A stretch of 64,000 bases of DNA from Moringa oleifera (Eukaryota > Streptophyta > Magnoliopsida > Brassicales > Moringaceae). Below the pieces are notes generated by a model. The model made no database searches. It had not been told where the DNA came from and saw nothing but the letters and a program-made list of their open reading frames with translations. Below are positions 11,761-25,354 of the stretch, one piece after another; within the stretch, counting starts at the first letter, position 1; each line of letters starts with the position of its first letter. A program made the position numbers and the translations under genes. The stretch covers positions 1,118,501-1,182,500 of the forward strand of contig JAJFZO010000287.1 of assembly GCA_021397835.1 (NCBI GenBank), in the 5' to 3' direction.

Positions 11761-14050
11761 AAGAACATTTTCTATTATTGAAAACTATTCAAAATTTAAG
11801 AATGATTCCCATATTGACAAGATATGCACATCCAACAATGCTTCGAGACGTCGCATATGTTTGGTCTTGAAACTTAAAACATTTTTTTCTAGAGAAAATT
11901 GTTTATGATGGAGCTTTGGAGGCTTCATTTGCTCAAATCCTTGGCTTTAAAACCAAGAATTGTTTTCTTGTAAAACATAAGAGGTTCATACTCACTTCTC
12001 CCCATATTCTTAAAACTCTTTTTAGAAAATCATGGTCATATGTAACAATAGTTATACATATAAACTTGAGAAATTATAGTAAAAGTCAGGCTAATCTACC
12101 AAATAATGAGATCTTACATAATTGAATCAAAACATAAACATAATAATAATGAAGAACAAAATAATCAGAATGATATTATTTGATCAATTTAGTGATGCTT
12201 TCAAAGAAATCAAAGCTTTTACCATTTAGATAGTGAGAGAGATAAAAAAATAAAATAACATGTTTCATTAAACTTTCTATTGCTGTCAAAAGTAAGCTTG
12301 AAGAGCCTATAGAGAAAACTACCAAATTTGCCCAAAAGAAGAAAAAAACAAAGGAAAATTAGCTAAATTTCATTTTACAACTTATGATCCTTTATTTATA
12401 AGAGATTTATGATGAGATGCCGCCAAAAATCCATAAATGACAGGTTGGCAAGGGATCATTGTGTGCAAAATGCTCCTCTTTAGTGACTTATGCAATGGTG
12501 CTTGCTGCTTTTCTTGTATTCTTTGCAACTTTTTAATCTTTCTATAGTATTCTAATATTTTCCTTCCAAAAGCCACTAGGTCCTAGTGGAGCTTCAACTA
12601 ATGACCCAAATGCATGTATGCCACCATTACAGTCATTAACACCCGACCAAAGTTAAAGCGAGCATTATATCTTTTGAATGTGATCAAAGGGGTTAGATTA
12701 TTTTCCATATTGCTCTTCGTGGCATTCCTTTTTTTTTTTTTAAACCATAAGATTAGGTCAATATCTAAATTTGCCCATATTACGGCTACTTTTCCTATCC
12801 CAAAGTTCATGTCTTACTTAAATTGAACTTTGTACCATTTCCTTAACTTTTCTTTACCTAGTGATTGGGCCATTCTTGGATTGACATAGCCTCTTTTGCT
12901 CTCCATTGATCGAGTCATTCTTAGGCCCAAATTGTTAAAGGTATTTAACCTGATATTAAAAGTTGGTATTCTCATTAACCAAATGATGCCACCTTTTACG
13001 ATAATAACTCTGACACATTAATGACCCATTTATTGCATGGCCTTTAGGCTTTAGGCCTATCATTTGATATATTTTCCATTTCCATTTTTCTCTTTTTGTA
13101 TTCTTCCTCATAAGGCAATAAGAACCTTAAACCTTCTCTTTTGTACTTCTTTAGATACGTTTGAATGACCTTTTCTCATAATGAGAATGTGTACAACATT
13201 CTTCCGGTCTAGTCTTGGCATGAAATGAACTTAAAAATCATGGAATTGACTTGATCATCAGATTATAGATTATAAATTCATAACGTTAGCCCATTTTCGT
13301 TTTGAGCAGAGCCAGTATACTACTTCTTTGATTCTAGTTAGTATTAGTAAGAGGGATCTTGATACTTTCCATTTTTCTCTTAGATATTTTTATGCTTTCA
13401 GCTATGCTAGACTTTGGCTTTTCCTGTTACATAGACACCAAACTTCCTTGGTTAGGGAGAAATATTAAATCCTTTTGTCAATTAGGTTATAGGTCCGTTT
13501 TAAAATAGAATGCGCCATGGCTAGGTTTGTGTGTTTGAATACTATCTTAAGGTGGGTTAACATGTTCCTATCCATCCTTATTTCCTTTGCATTTGTGAAC
13601 TTTTTAATATTTCACCATGGCAACATGTACCTAATTCTTTAGTTGCTTTTATAATTAAATGTTTAGAACTTAAATGTAAATGCTTCTTTGTAGCACTCCT
13701 TAATAAATTTTTCAAAATAAAACCAAATAGGGATGAAAAGGAATAGAAAAATTAATTTTAGCACTCTAGTCTTGTGAACCCACCTTTTTCTATTCAAGAC
13801 CTTCATCAATCTAATGAATGTTAGAAAAGATGTTACATTTATGCTTAATGGGATAAGATGAACCCTGATCTTAATGTTTAACTTAAGCCTAAAGGAAGAC
13901 TCGATCAGACCTTGATTATCAGTAATAAGATCTTAGAATTATACAACATCATGAGGGAACATATTGGGAAAAATCATAACTTTGGATACTATACTTGAGT
14001 ACATAGCCTAAGTACACATGTCTAGGGATAGATTTATTAAACAATTCATG
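11760..14050. other. No recognisable gene; retroelement spacer
   Basis: Only short, low-complexity open frames occur on either strand, none with a family match I recognise. The stretch sits between the leader repeat and a gag-like remnant, so it is most simply the non-coding part of that element. Confidence 0.45.
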
Positions 14051-14059
14051 GTGCCTAAC

Positions 14060-15610
14060 CCATTCATCAAGCCTTGTTTACACTTGATCTTGTCCTTTCT
14101 AGTGATAGAATTACCACTACCTCAAATAAACCCGATCAAATCCCCGACCTTGACCCTTTACTGCTGACTGGTCTTAAGTCTATCCTTTGCCATGAAGTTG
14201 ACCACCGTTACCTCGACCATGCCATATATGTGCCTGATCCATCTTCTCTTCCTTTTCCATCACATGCATCTGAAGTTTAACCTAACTAGTTAATATGCTC
14301 TAAGACTGAGAGTGTGTCCACTAATACATCTTCTTCAGGTCTTTTAGATTTGTACTTATTTCCATTTCCATTTTAGTGTTTGTATTACATTATTTATATT
14401 AATCCTTCTTCCTTTGATTTTTGTAAAGATTAATACATTTCTATTGTCGATGATTTGAACCCACTATGGGTTGCAATGGCTAAGGCTTTGGGATAAACCT
14501 CTAATCCAACTCCAAAATGAATCTGACTAATAAAAGGTCAGGACTATAACTAGTTCAATAACTCGACCTTAACCTAAAAGTAAATAATCAAGAAGAGAAA
14601 TAGCTCGATCCTTTCTACATAACAGAAGAATAACATAGCTCTTCACATCTCATTCTATAAGAGGTTGTCGTAATGATAGATGAAGCCCTAAGTTGACCAC
14701 ATGATCAAGTTGCGATCAATACCTTATCATGATCTTTGCCTTCAGTTTCTTCCATCCATGAAGAAGAGAGGTTCACCCATGAATGGAATATAAAGGATAT
14801 TTATAGCTTGGATACATTTGACAAGGTCTTTGAGTTTGTCAGTAAACCCATTCTACCTGTAAATAAAGATAAACTTTTGTTGGAGGATAATGAAAGTCTA
14901 CTTTGTGGTTTGACTAAGTGCTTCAATAAGGTAAGAGCGTAACATTGTTTCTACATTCTTTTCAATTCATTTTTGATGCTTTGTTTAACCTCCCCTTCTA
15001 GGTTTTGTCCTAGCCAATCAAAGGCTTACTTTCATCACTGAGAGGTATAGTAATTGCGACAATGGGTTGCATTAATTTTATGAAGATTGGATGACAACAA
15101 ATGAAGCTTCTAAAGATGTTGTCAATTGAGTTTTTTCATTGATCCTTGAACTCAAAGTTAGATTGTTTAAAGTTAGCTATGAGTAAACAAGAAGAAGAGT
15201 TGGCAACCATAAGATTGAGCTGGCATAGGTCCATAAATATATAAATGCTATGGTTGAGAAGGTCAAGAAAGAGTTAACCATTTAAAACCTGATTGAGTTA
15301 GAGAAAGTTTGGGATTAAGCTTAGGAGCATGATTGGGCCTTAGTAAGAAAAGTTTATAGAAGATTTTGTAATTTATTATTAAGATTAGGAAGAAGCTGCC
15401 ACCTTGTACTACCGAATTCAAGCTATGTTGTTCGATAAAATCAAGGCAAATCACCTATACCTAAATTTGGATCGGGTAAAGTTACCTTATGCCCCTACAT
15501 CGACACTTGTATAGACTTAAACTTTATAAGCTATAACCATCGACCAAGCAGCCGAGGATGATGAGGTTGATCCTAATGCTTTGGATAGCGTAAAACCTTT
15601 CATAAGCCTG
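14060..15610 (+). pseudogene. Retroelement gag-like ORF, module 1
   Basis: Open fragments at 14074-14280 and 14736-14942, and an acidic tail near 15540-15600 ('QAAEDDEVDPNALD'), are arranged like the gag-like ORFs at 18896 and 31933. The shared sign is a 'KPILPVNKDKLLLEDNESLL' stretch followed by 'LTKCFNKVR' (about 14847-14937). It parallels 'IDRDRFLTKWNKGL' and 'VNHFTQV' at the same place in the 31933 copy. It is heavily interrupted and more diverged than the other two. The relation is visible from motif order only. Confidence 0.4.
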
Positions 15611-15619
15611 TCTTTCAAA

Positions 15620-16300
15620 AGTCATTCACCTGAAACCTTGATATATTTTTTTTAAATTTTCATATATTGCACTAGTGTTTCTTTTCTCGTACCTGATTCA
15701 ATCGTTTAACTTTGAATGCATATCAAGTTTTAAATTTTTTGCTTCACTCTCATACAACTTAGACCATTCTCTTTAACTTCTTAATATTCTAGACTTGACT
15801 AACCATCATGCTATGTCCTTTTCTCTTTCAATTACTTTAAGTAGATTGACCTTACATTCAACATAAACCTCGATCATGTGCCCAATTTTTCTCAATTTTC
15901 TCTATCATTGGCCTTGATCATTGACCTTTTTTATTTTCTTGGTGATAAAATTAGGTTTCTATGAAAAGTTTTCCAAATTGATGATGGATAATAAGATGAC
16001 TTTTGAGTTAGCTTGATGTATTTGATTACCTATTGATGATTTAGTTTGCTTGCACAAAGCCCATACTGAAATACTCTTGACAAAATATGCCATATTCAAT
16101 GGGTAAAGTTCAAGTGATCTTGGTATTTTGTGGGCTTTGTTTTTTGATTTGCATTAGTTTTTCTTGTTTGTATGTTGCTTGTTATTGCGAATGTAAAGGT
16201 TAATGTCTTTGAAAGGAATACTTAATCAGTCGATTCTATTGATTGTATGAATGGCAACCTAAGAGGGGGTGAATTGGATATTTTTTTTATTTTTTTTACT
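15620..16300. other. No gene seen; possible copia LTR edge
   Basis: No coding signal was seen. At 16252-16274, 'ggcaacctaagagggggtgaatt' is the reverse complement of the 'ATTCACCCC...GGGTT' type end seen in the copia LTR at about 61320-61345. A minus-oriented LTR fragment may therefore lie here. Confidence 0.3.
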
Positions 16301-16813
16301 TGATTAAGATAGTGAAGATATCGTCAGATTTCGATTAGCTAGGATATCTTTAGATTTCGAATAGCCTTTCTCAAGATCTAACAAAAATATATTTAAATTG
16401 TAATCCACTATATCCTTATGTGAATTTAAAACAAACAAGAACCCATTACGTTTTATAATTCTTAAAGAAAGACCATACAAACCATGCGAGTATATTCCCA
16501 TCTTAAATGCAATCTACAGTTTTTTTTCCACAATGAACTAAACACATGAATCTCTTTTCAGTTTCATCATGATTAACAGATCATTTAATTAGTGACCAAT
16601 TAGTTAGAAGTATTAGAAACAATATGAAAAACTTAATTAGGAATAATAAATCATAATATAAAAAGAAAAGATAGCCCAAAGCTTCATAATTGAAATATAT
16701 GTTAGCCTAAAAAAGAAGAACTAGTTTGGAACATGGTTTTGTTAGAGTTGTCTTTTGCTCCAACTTTCTTTTATTCTCTCTACTTGAAGAGTTCTAATGA
16801 AAAATCTAATAGT

Positions 16814-16814
<1 letters not shown>

Positions 16815-16848
<34 letters not shown>
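16815..16848. repeat. (TA)n(CA)n microsatellite
   Basis: A TA run passes directly into a CA run. The same locus in copy B (29671-29705) is a TA run with a few TG steps, so the CA expansion is specific to copy A. Confidence 0.9.
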
Positions 16849-17089
16849 TTATGGATTACAAGAGTAAAATTGAAAATATATAATTAGGGTTTTAAATTAT
16901 TCTATATCTAGTGCAACCCTACGATCTGACATTGTTATGTTAGACTTTCTATCCTAAACGACATTCTACCTTAGAATCTGGTGTTGCTACTATCATAACG
17001 AGGTTGGAAATTTTCCCAGAGTGAAATAATTGAATCTAAAACTTGTTTTGCTAGTTTCATTAAATGCAAAAATAATTTTTAAAAAAAGA

Positions 17090-17300
17090 AGTTGCAACCA
17101 TCTTTCTTATGGTGTGAATGGTCACCAAGATAAAGTTAGTTTTTTATTTTTTATTACAAAAAGATCTTGAAAGGGAAGATGAAAATAGACAAAGTGGAAA
17201 CCACTAGTTTGAATTCTAGAGAATATGGATTTAAGAGTCAGTTATGTGTGGGCAGGAATTAACACCTCCACAATGTCCAGGTGCTAATTAAATAAAAAGT
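17090..17300 (+). repeat. Dispersed leader repeat, copy 2
   Basis: It contains 'ttatggtgtgaatggtcacc' and, downstream, 'atttaagagtcagttatgtg' followed by 'attaacacctccac'. It matches copy 3 at 29950-30150, its duplication partner, and more distantly copies 1, 4 and 5. Confidence 0.7.
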
Positions 17301-18895
17301 TTTTGTTGTTGAAAATATGGCAAACTTTTGACAGAGATTCCTTTAGGTTGACGTAATTATATGAGCATCACTGAAGAATTTCAAAGTGTACCTACTGTTT
17401 CACCTCTTTATTCAAACATAATTTTTAATAGGATATTGTATCTAAGTATCGCTTTAATACTCAATTCTGTAAAACCTTTTTTTTTTTATGCAGTTTTATG
17501 ATAGAATTCTAGATCAAGCTATTGTTATGATCATTAGTTCAAAATCTAACAAAATTTTATTTTGAAAATGCAAGGATTCAATTATTACTACATCTTTTAT
17601 CTTTATAAAGCAATTTTAAAATATGTCACATGGCACTCATCAATTGTATACCAAGTAAGAGCATGATTTTTAAAAAATCCATATTTAAGTATGAATAAAA
17701 CAAAAAGAAAGATCTTACAAAGAGTTTACCTAATTCTCAATTCACAAAATTGTAGTCACATACATTAATGTCACCATGCTACAAGATAAATAAAGAAAAA
17801 TAAGATTATATATGTTTGTTGTTCTTAAAAGCTTTGCAAATCCATACCTTTTGCTAACAAAAATTCATAAGAAGAAAATAAATGAATAGAATGTTTAGCT
17901 AGAGTTTGAAGTTTCCTAAGAACTTTGTCTTAGAGAAACTAGAGAAAATGAAAGCTAAAGTGCTATCTGTAAATGATAATGGATGAAGGTGCCATTCCTT
18001 TTAAGTATTTATGCTATTTATAGTTGAGTTAACCCACTAAAACTCCTTGAAATGTGGGTTAAAATAGGGACCATTATGTGCCTAACGCTTCTTTGGGTGT
18101 TTCACACTTGGGTTTATACTTCACTCAAGGTATCCTACACATCATTTCATACTCTTCTCATGACTTTTCAAGCATATATTTTACTCTCATCGTCACTTAA
18201 TTTAGCCAAGCATTATGCTTTTGATTTATATCAAGTTTTGATTTCATCTTGATTAGTAAACCCAACTATGGAACCACTTTTATGGTTGAAAATCATTTCT
18301 CCATCAAGATCATGATCATTTTTATTTGATTTGAAAATTACGTCAAGGTCGAGACATCTTTATTAATCTATCTTCATAAAAAGATATGAAGTTTGGATCG
18401 GCATGCCATTGATCTTTACACATCGAGATAAGATTGTCGTTTATGCTCATTAATCTATTTTAAGATTGGGATCTATTACACATATTCTACTTTAAAGGCT
18501 TGAACCTTAAAACATATCTTTATATTAGGATCAACCTTCAAAGAATCATCTTCACTAAGGTTGGCTTGTTTTTATGAACCATTGTGGCTTTACTTTTAAA
18601 CAATTGCCTTTTTTAGACATTTAATGTTAGATGCAATATATCATGCCCATATTTTTTAGACACCATAATGACCCTAGGATAATGCATTACAACCCTTCAG
18701 GATTTGGTCTTTTATCATTCATACCCCTACATCACGTTTATCCTTCCTATTCATTTTTGAAGATCTCCTATTATCTTTTCAAACTATGACACTTTCTCGC
18801 CCTTTTTTGATTCCTTCTTTTTTTTTAATCACATACTCTTCTTCTTAGCTTTTCAGTAAGTTCTTTTCTTTCCAAGTCTCTTTTCATTACCACAC

Positions 18896-20920
18896 ATGGG
18901 CTCTTCTTCTCCTTCTACCGATGCCTTAGAAAGGCTTAAGATAAATGATCAAATCTCTAAGTTTGTTAAGACCTTTATTTCTTCTCTTGATGAATGACAT
19001 GGACTAATCATCCTCGGCCAATTTATGTCTTTGAAGAATCTTTGAAAGGTGGCCTTTGGTTGCCTTCTCACCCTTTTTTTTTGTCATGGTTGGCCTTCAA
19101 TTTTGGGTTTTACCATTTTAACTAGGTTCCTACTGCATGACATTCTTTTGTGACATTCTTGACCTTCTGTTTAGACTTCAACATTCCACCTATCTTAGCT
19201 ACTTTTTTCATAAAATTCTTCAATTTGATTCAAAATTAGTGTAAGCAAAAGAATCTTTGCGTTTTTGGTATTCTTGTTATCTTTTTCAATCATATTTGCT
19301 AAGACTTTACCTATATCAAATAAAGGCCAGAAAGAAAAATACTTCTAGGCTTTCTAGGATGAACCCGACATTTTAGCATAATCCATGCCATGCCTATGTT
19401 CACAACATAAATGTTATCTTTTTTATAAGTGAATTAACAATGTTTATAATGTAGATTTTAATTTTATTAACTGTTCCACATCAGATGTTGATCCTGATCT
19501 TAGGTTATCTTTTTTTGATCACATTTCTTGCTTTATAAATTATCAACATCCCAACACTTTACCCTAAGCAAATCCTTAATAGAACTCTTCCATTCCCTTG
19601 GCTTTCCCACTCTTGTTGTTGGAACATCCAAAACAATGCCCATAAACCTTTTAGTCGCAGTGCTTTGAGCACTTTTTCTTCAACCTCTTCTCCCTAGTAG
19701 ATTTACCTTATATTGCATATTCAATTTTGATACTTATAATTTCTTGAATTTTGATGCATATCTAAATGATTTAATGGTTGACCAAGTTCAAGAGAGACTT
19801 GAGCTCACTAAGGAGCTTCTGAAGAAAAAGGAAACCAGCAAAGCTAGTTAACCTTGACCATTCTTCGATCTCAATCCTAGCCCTTTGTTTCCAATAAATG
19901 CCCGAAAAAAGTGCATTAGATCTTCTTGTGAAATTAGGAAAAGTTTCAGCCTAATACTTAAAGAAAAAAGAGGTCGTCATGGTTGGCTACATTATTGGTC
20001 TTATCTAAGAGCAGGGGTAATTGGTGCCATTGATGGCCTCTTACATAGACCTAACCAGTGCTCTAATAAGTTTTATTTGGAAAAGAATGTGAAGTTGACA
20101 GACAATGTCTCCAATTAGACTATGGCACTAAAGTTGATAAAGAAGTCGATCCTCCGTATGGATTGAGATTGGCTCTTCACCAAGTGGAATGAAGGGTTGA
20201 TTACAAGCATTATCAATCACTTCACCCAAGTATACTTTAATAGTCTTTCAATGCTTATCTTTTCCTTATCTTGTCCTCTATTCCATGCTAATCTTCTTCT
20301 TATAGGTTATGATAAAGTAACTTTTTTTCTCAAAGAAGTATGATTTTTGTGGTAACACTCTAATGGTTGCATTAAAAGAGGTCTATGAGGCAAAATAGTT
20401 TGTTGTTAATGCAGTGGATAAGATCAGGGAATAATTTATGGAGATCGAGTGCCTTAAAATCAAGGTCGGCTAACGAGAAAAGGAACTAATGATGATATCA
20501 ACCTATTAGATGGAAGGTTTGAATCAATCGATGGATTGATTAAGTAAGGTAAAGTATGGTGATCCTTCGTTAGATCGCGACAAGTCAAACCAAAGAAGGT
20601 GCCATGACCAAATTTAACACTAGTTGAGCTTTTACTAAATACATGGCCAACTAAGTGGTTGATCTCTAGCTTGGCCTTCGATAGGATCTAATAAACTAGA
20701 TCAATGGAGTTTACCTTGATCTGATCTTTATTTTTTGGATGAAGGTCTAATCCTTGATGCCAATGCCACCCCAATTGTTGTGATTGTCAACCTAACTATT
20801 AGTTTTATCGATACCCTAACCTTTATTGCTTTTGCTTTTTTTCTTGTTGTTGCTGGTCTCGATCTTTTACCGAATAATCTCAATCCAATCCTTGTCATCA
20901 TTGATGTTACTCTAATTTAG
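18896..20920 (+). pseudogene. Retroelement gag-like ORF, module 2 (copy A)
   Basis: The ATG at 18896 opens a short frame 'MGSSSPSTDALERLKI'. After a stop and a frame change, 'VFEESLKGGLWLPSHPF' (from 19027) matches the 'LRLPLHPF' block of plant retroelement gag-like proteins. Later fragments include 'LMVDQVQERLELTKELLKK' (about 19772-19828), a Lys/Arg-rich segment with 'GAIDGLL' (19885-20118), and 'FTKWNEGLITSIINHF' (about 20178-20225). A hydrophobic C-terminal frame runs to 20920. Many stops and shifts make it non-functional. It lies about 1.7 kb downstream of the leader repeat. I saw no pol domain, so the parent element looks non-autonomous. Confidence 0.55.
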
Positions 20921-20929
20921 GTTGTTTAT

Positions 20930-23230
20930 CTCATTGATAATTCCCAAGATGGTTTCTGATGCAATCATCTTAGCTTAGTGTTGGTTTCTCTCTTTAAGGC
21001 ACTTGTACTTTTTTTCCCCCTTATAACATCTTTTTTGTTAGTGGAAATACTATTTTTCAACCTAATTTTGATCTCACACTGACTTTATTGTTTTCTTTTA
21101 TCACGTCAACATTGAATTTCATATCAAGTTACTTTGATGATCACATCATAAAAACTTATCCTATGCTATCATCAAGAACTAAACAACCGAAACAATAGAC
21201 ATGTAACCTAAGTGTCCCATGCCAATATCGACATTGGGTATTTAGACTGATCTACATTGAACCTCCATATAATCATGATGATGACAAGTACTTTTGGCAA
21301 TTGATACTAGCATGGAGAACTCATTAGATGCTACGTAAGAACCATTCTTTAAGAGGCCACTTTTGTTTTTTACTATTAAACATTATCATCTTGATCTTGA
21401 TCCCAATCAAAATTCAAATAAAATTATTTTGAACTAACTCTAACCACTAGATGACAAAAGATCCAGATGAGATCCATATTTATTTAGAAATGCATAAATT
21501 GATCCTATTCAATAACTTGTTTTACCTTTTTATTATTAATCTCCCTTTAGTCTGACCTTGAAAATCTTTATCATACCAAGATTTCCTTTGTAGCAAATTA
21601 GGTATCTATAGCTATGTTGAATTTTATATTCAAAAATGCATGCTACCTTAGGATCTGGCTCATTATGTTGGAGTTTCTACTCAAAAATCTCTCTTTTTTT
21701 AAAAAAAAAAATTTTCACAACTTTATTTATCCATCAAAGTGTCCTATTCTACATACTCCATATAACAAATATAAAACAAATTGAAAGTTTTGAAAATAAA
21801 GTCTTAAAAACTAACAAAAAACGAAGATAAACATATCAAATTAGTGTTTTAAAACTCATTCATTCACTTACATCATCAATCTATTTGCATTAGAAAATTT
21901 ACTCGTTAGCTCAACAATAGTTCATTGTCAAAAGAGTTTACCCCACTTTGAAGATGTTAAATTTAAAATGCAAATCTTCTTTTTTATCTTGAAAAAAGAT
22001 CTAAATTATCAATTCATGAATAGATTTGGCTTTCTACATTTTCAAATAACTCAAATTTATCCAAAGGAGATTACAAATAGTCTATAATTGAATAGAAACA
22101 TATTATTGATGGGTAATGAATAAAAAAGAAGAATATCAAGTAAAAATAAGAAAAAAAATTGTTAATTATAAGTAAAAAATGTGTTTGTATCTCATAAAAT
22201 AAGATGTAAATCTTTTATTAAAAGACCTTTGATAAAAATTTTTTAAGATTGATATAGATCATTTATATTTCATATACTTTGCGACACAACTTTATACAAC
22301 ATGATGAATCCTTAAAAGAGATACTTTAATAAAATAATTAGTGTAACAAGTTAAACTCGACACTTTGAAAATGCCAATAGTGGGCTAGAATTGACCACCT
22401 CAACTAAAGAGAATGAATCGTGCAAAAACAGAAATACCCATTAATAAAAGGCATAAAGAGTGGAAGGTCCCAACTAGTTTGTTACAATTACCTTAAACTC
22501 CACAAGAAAGAGTCAACTTGATTTCAGGTCCATTCAACACCTTGAAGAGATAAGAATAAACAAGAGTAATCAAATTCATGTAATTTTTGTTGTATAAATC
22601 AAACAAAAAAATAAATCCAAATGGAATATCGATTGAGTGGGAAGACTTTGCGTTATGTATATGAAGGTAAGAATGATCAAGTAAAAGGAACTAAATGTTT
22701 GGTGTCTTGTATTATCACATATCATCCTTCTCTTGACTCTCTTAGTAGATTAATAAAATAAAGATATTCATGAAAATTGAGTTCATTAGTTTAGAAGACT
22801 CATCACATAAATAAATAAAAAAACTAGATAGCCCAAAATTTTATATAGAATATTCAATTCGATTTTATAGTTTTTTAAGTGAATAATATTACAAGGGCTT
22901 GAATGGATTCCTTATATGTATTATAGATTGTTAAGGAATTAAAATTTGAAAAATACATTCTATTATTAATTATATGAGAAGTTAATTATTTCTTCTTATA
23001 AAAAATGTTCAACAAAATATTAAATCTTTATTTGGTAGTCTTCATTCTGACATGACAAATAGATTAACATTTTACCAAAAAAGTATATTTCCATTTCCTT
23101 TTTAAATAAGGATTAATATCATTGCCATCACAAAATAGAGTCAAATTCAAATGGGAGAAAATGGAAAGAAAAAAAAGGAGACAAAAGAAATTCAATAATT
23201 ACATTTAACATGTTTCCATTTTAACAAGGT
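20930..23230. other. Intergenic part of copy A, no gene seen
   Basis: AT-rich DNA with no open frame that I can assign. It aligns with about 33920-36185 in copy B. The last few hundred bases are the upstream region of the IDA-like gene and remain similar between the copies, but I see no motif I would call with confidence. Confidence 0.5.
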
Positions 23231-23234
23231 CGGT

Positions 23235-23546
23235 ATGTCCTCACTTGGTGCTATATATCTAAAGGATCATAGAGGCATGAAGGCAACAATCACCAAGCTA
23301 AACCATCAAACCAAAATGAGAACTTTTTACGTATTGAGTTTTCTTGTTGCTATGGTACTGGTATTTGGGTCGAGCTTATCTGCCCATGCTAGAGTATTGA
23401 ATGACATGAAGACGGGAGTTATGGACTTGTCCAATTCAAAGCTAAACATTGGAATACTACCAAAGGACCCTCTTCCTCCATCGGTACCAAGTTGTGGTGC
23501 ACCAAGACCCTGCACTCCAACTGAATCTCCTGACGGCCTTGCGTGA
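23235..23546 (+). CDS. IDA-like secreted peptide precursor (single core)
   Basis: The 103-codon frame encodes a probable prepropeptide of the IDA-like type: small secreted ligands sensed at the cell surface by HAESA-class receptor kinases and best known for triggering organ abscission. A signal peptide starts at Met28 (23316) and runs 'RTFYVLSFLVAMVLVF...SAHA', with likely cleavage after Ala52. ATGs at codons 1, 15 and 28 are possible; Met28 gives the cleanest signal peptide, though Met1 and Met15 are kept in the duplicated copy. The core 'GILPKDPLPPSVPS' (residues 73-86) matches the IDA pattern G-x-L-P-K-x-x-P-x-P-P-S-x-P-S. It continues with Cys87 and Cys93 and a 10-residue tail. IDA peptides normally end in a basic 'KRHN'-like tail without cysteine, so this tail is unusual. 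There is no intron. Confidence 0.75.
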   Translation: MSSLGAIYLKDHRGMKATITKLNHQTKMRTFYVLSFLVAMVLVFGSSLSAHARVLNDMKTGVMDLSNSKLNIGILPKDPLPPSVPSCGAPRPCTPTESPDGLA

Positions 23547-23549
23547 GCC

Positions 23550-24960
23550 ATTTTTCATCTTTGTCTAAACATTTTTAGCTGATAGGGCAACATTGGCTAG
23601 TACTATGTTTATGGCATTGACCTACAATCTAATAACCATTACTTCATGTAATGCAATAATATCATAATAAAATGCGAAGCAGTTTCTCTTCCTCTTTTTA
23701 TACCTGATTTACAACAATGTTTTGTACTTCTAAGTTATGAATAAGAAGATAGACCGATCTCATTGTTTTAATACAATATCTACTAGTTAATATAATTTAC
23801 TAAATTGTTTATGTAAGGATATATTTACATGGTGTTTTAGCTTACAAAGCTTAAGCAAATGGAAAAAATGAAATTAAAATTTGTTTATCCGTAGTGCATT
23901 GCATACATAGTATAACAAACATATATGTGCATGTTATTAAAACATATGTAATCATTTTAGAGAATATTAAGAAGTAAAAACTTAAAATTATTTGTAATTT
24001 TGGCATTTTTTTTTCTTTTGGACATTGTTGTAAAATTGTTTCAAACATGATAAACGGTAATAAAGTAAAGACATGCTAATAACATTGCCTTTCGAGTGAG
24101 ATTTATTTAGTTGGAAAGCATTTTCTAATGCAAAGCAGTATAATGCTTTAATCTTCAAGAGTTTTGAAAAAGTGCACTATCACTATATAAGTTTTGAATA
24201 ATTAAAAATATACAAGATAATTTTATTTTTTAAAAATAAAATATCTAATTTTATATCCAAAATATAATTAAGTTTTCTTTATATGTCTCTTTCCTTATCT
24301 TATATTGTAGAAATAAAATCGTTGCAAAGGAGATTTTACAAATATATATATATATATATATTATGCCTAATAACACAAGGTTGTTCCAACTTGTGTAATG
24401 CTTTTACTTTTATTCTTCTTTGCATAAAGTTGATGAAATTAAGTTAATAAATATATATTAATAACATATTTTTTTAACTAAATATATTAATCAAAATTAA
24501 TAAAATTTTCCTTTAATTATTGATTCAATATTATTTTCAATACCTTTTAAGATGGCCAAGAAAATTCAAGTGCAACACATAAAGAAATTTGGTTGCTGTT
24601 TCTTTTTAAGCCATATTGATTAATAGAAAAGAAAGAATATTCTAATTCAAATTTGGCTTTTGTCTATGTTGATGATTGATTAGGTGTGTGTAAACATCCA
24701 ATTTTGTCACTAAGGAAATTTAGATGGTTGATGAGTAAAAACAAAAAATGAAGGCTTAGGTGACTAGTTTTAGAGTAAGAAGGTTGAGATCAAATTCAAA
24801 TCAAAAGTCAAGTGAACATGATTAATATATGATAGGGTTAACATGACAATGAGTGAATGTTTAAGTATATGGATATGGTTAAAAGCTTGAAGCTAGAGGT
24901 TTAGGACGACATCAAACGTGTAATTGGGATCAAGTATTGGAAGTGAGACAATAACCCAAG
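23550..24960. other. Downstream flank of the IDA-like gene, no gene seen
   Basis: AT-rich 3' flank, similar to about 36500-37900 in copy B. It holds a short (AT)n run near 24342-24361 and no open frame worth calling. Confidence 0.5.
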
Positions 24961-24964
24961 TGAT

Positions 24965-25343
24965 TATTGGTTTTAATATGACTTTGTTAGGTTTTGAAAG
25001 GAGAGGAAGAATAATAGGCAAAAAGATAAAAATCTTAAAGCTTAAAATTGATTGGAATTACTTTCAATAACTTGCAAATGCTTGCTTTGTTATATTGATG
25101 GGGGTCTTATTTATAAGAGAATATGAATAACCAAAATCTAAGTTTTTACTTATTTAGATATCCTAAAATCTAAATTCCAAATTCAAACTAAGGAATATTC
25201 CTATATAAATTCAAACTAAAGATTATTCCTATCTAAATTCAAACTAAAGGATTATTATTATTTAAAATTCAAATTACTTGATAAAGTAAAAGAATAGGTC
25301 TTTTTTGCTAAGAATATGCAGCAAATAAAGTATTTTATTAAAA
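24965..25343 (-). repeat. 3' LTR of the gag-only copia element
   Basis: It aligns with 27258-27604 from 'ttggttttaatatgactttg' through 'atttataagagaa' to 'gcaaataaagtattttatt'. Differences include small tandem expansions of an 'aattcaaactaaagattattcctat' unit near 25180-25250. The terminal T-G is changed to T-A. Confidence 0.85.
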
Positions 25344-25344
25344 A

Positions 25345-25354
25345 TCCTCCTTGC
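25345..25354 (-). other. Polypurine tract
   Basis: Read on the minus strand, this is GCAAGGAGGA, next to the inner edge of the 3' LTR, the expected site for the plus-strand primer. Confidence 0.6.

Noticed and set aside
18052..18252. Hydrophobic 66-codon frame in copy A
   Set aside because: Not preserved as an open frame at the matching place in copy B (about 30950-31150), and it lies in retroelement spacer DNA.
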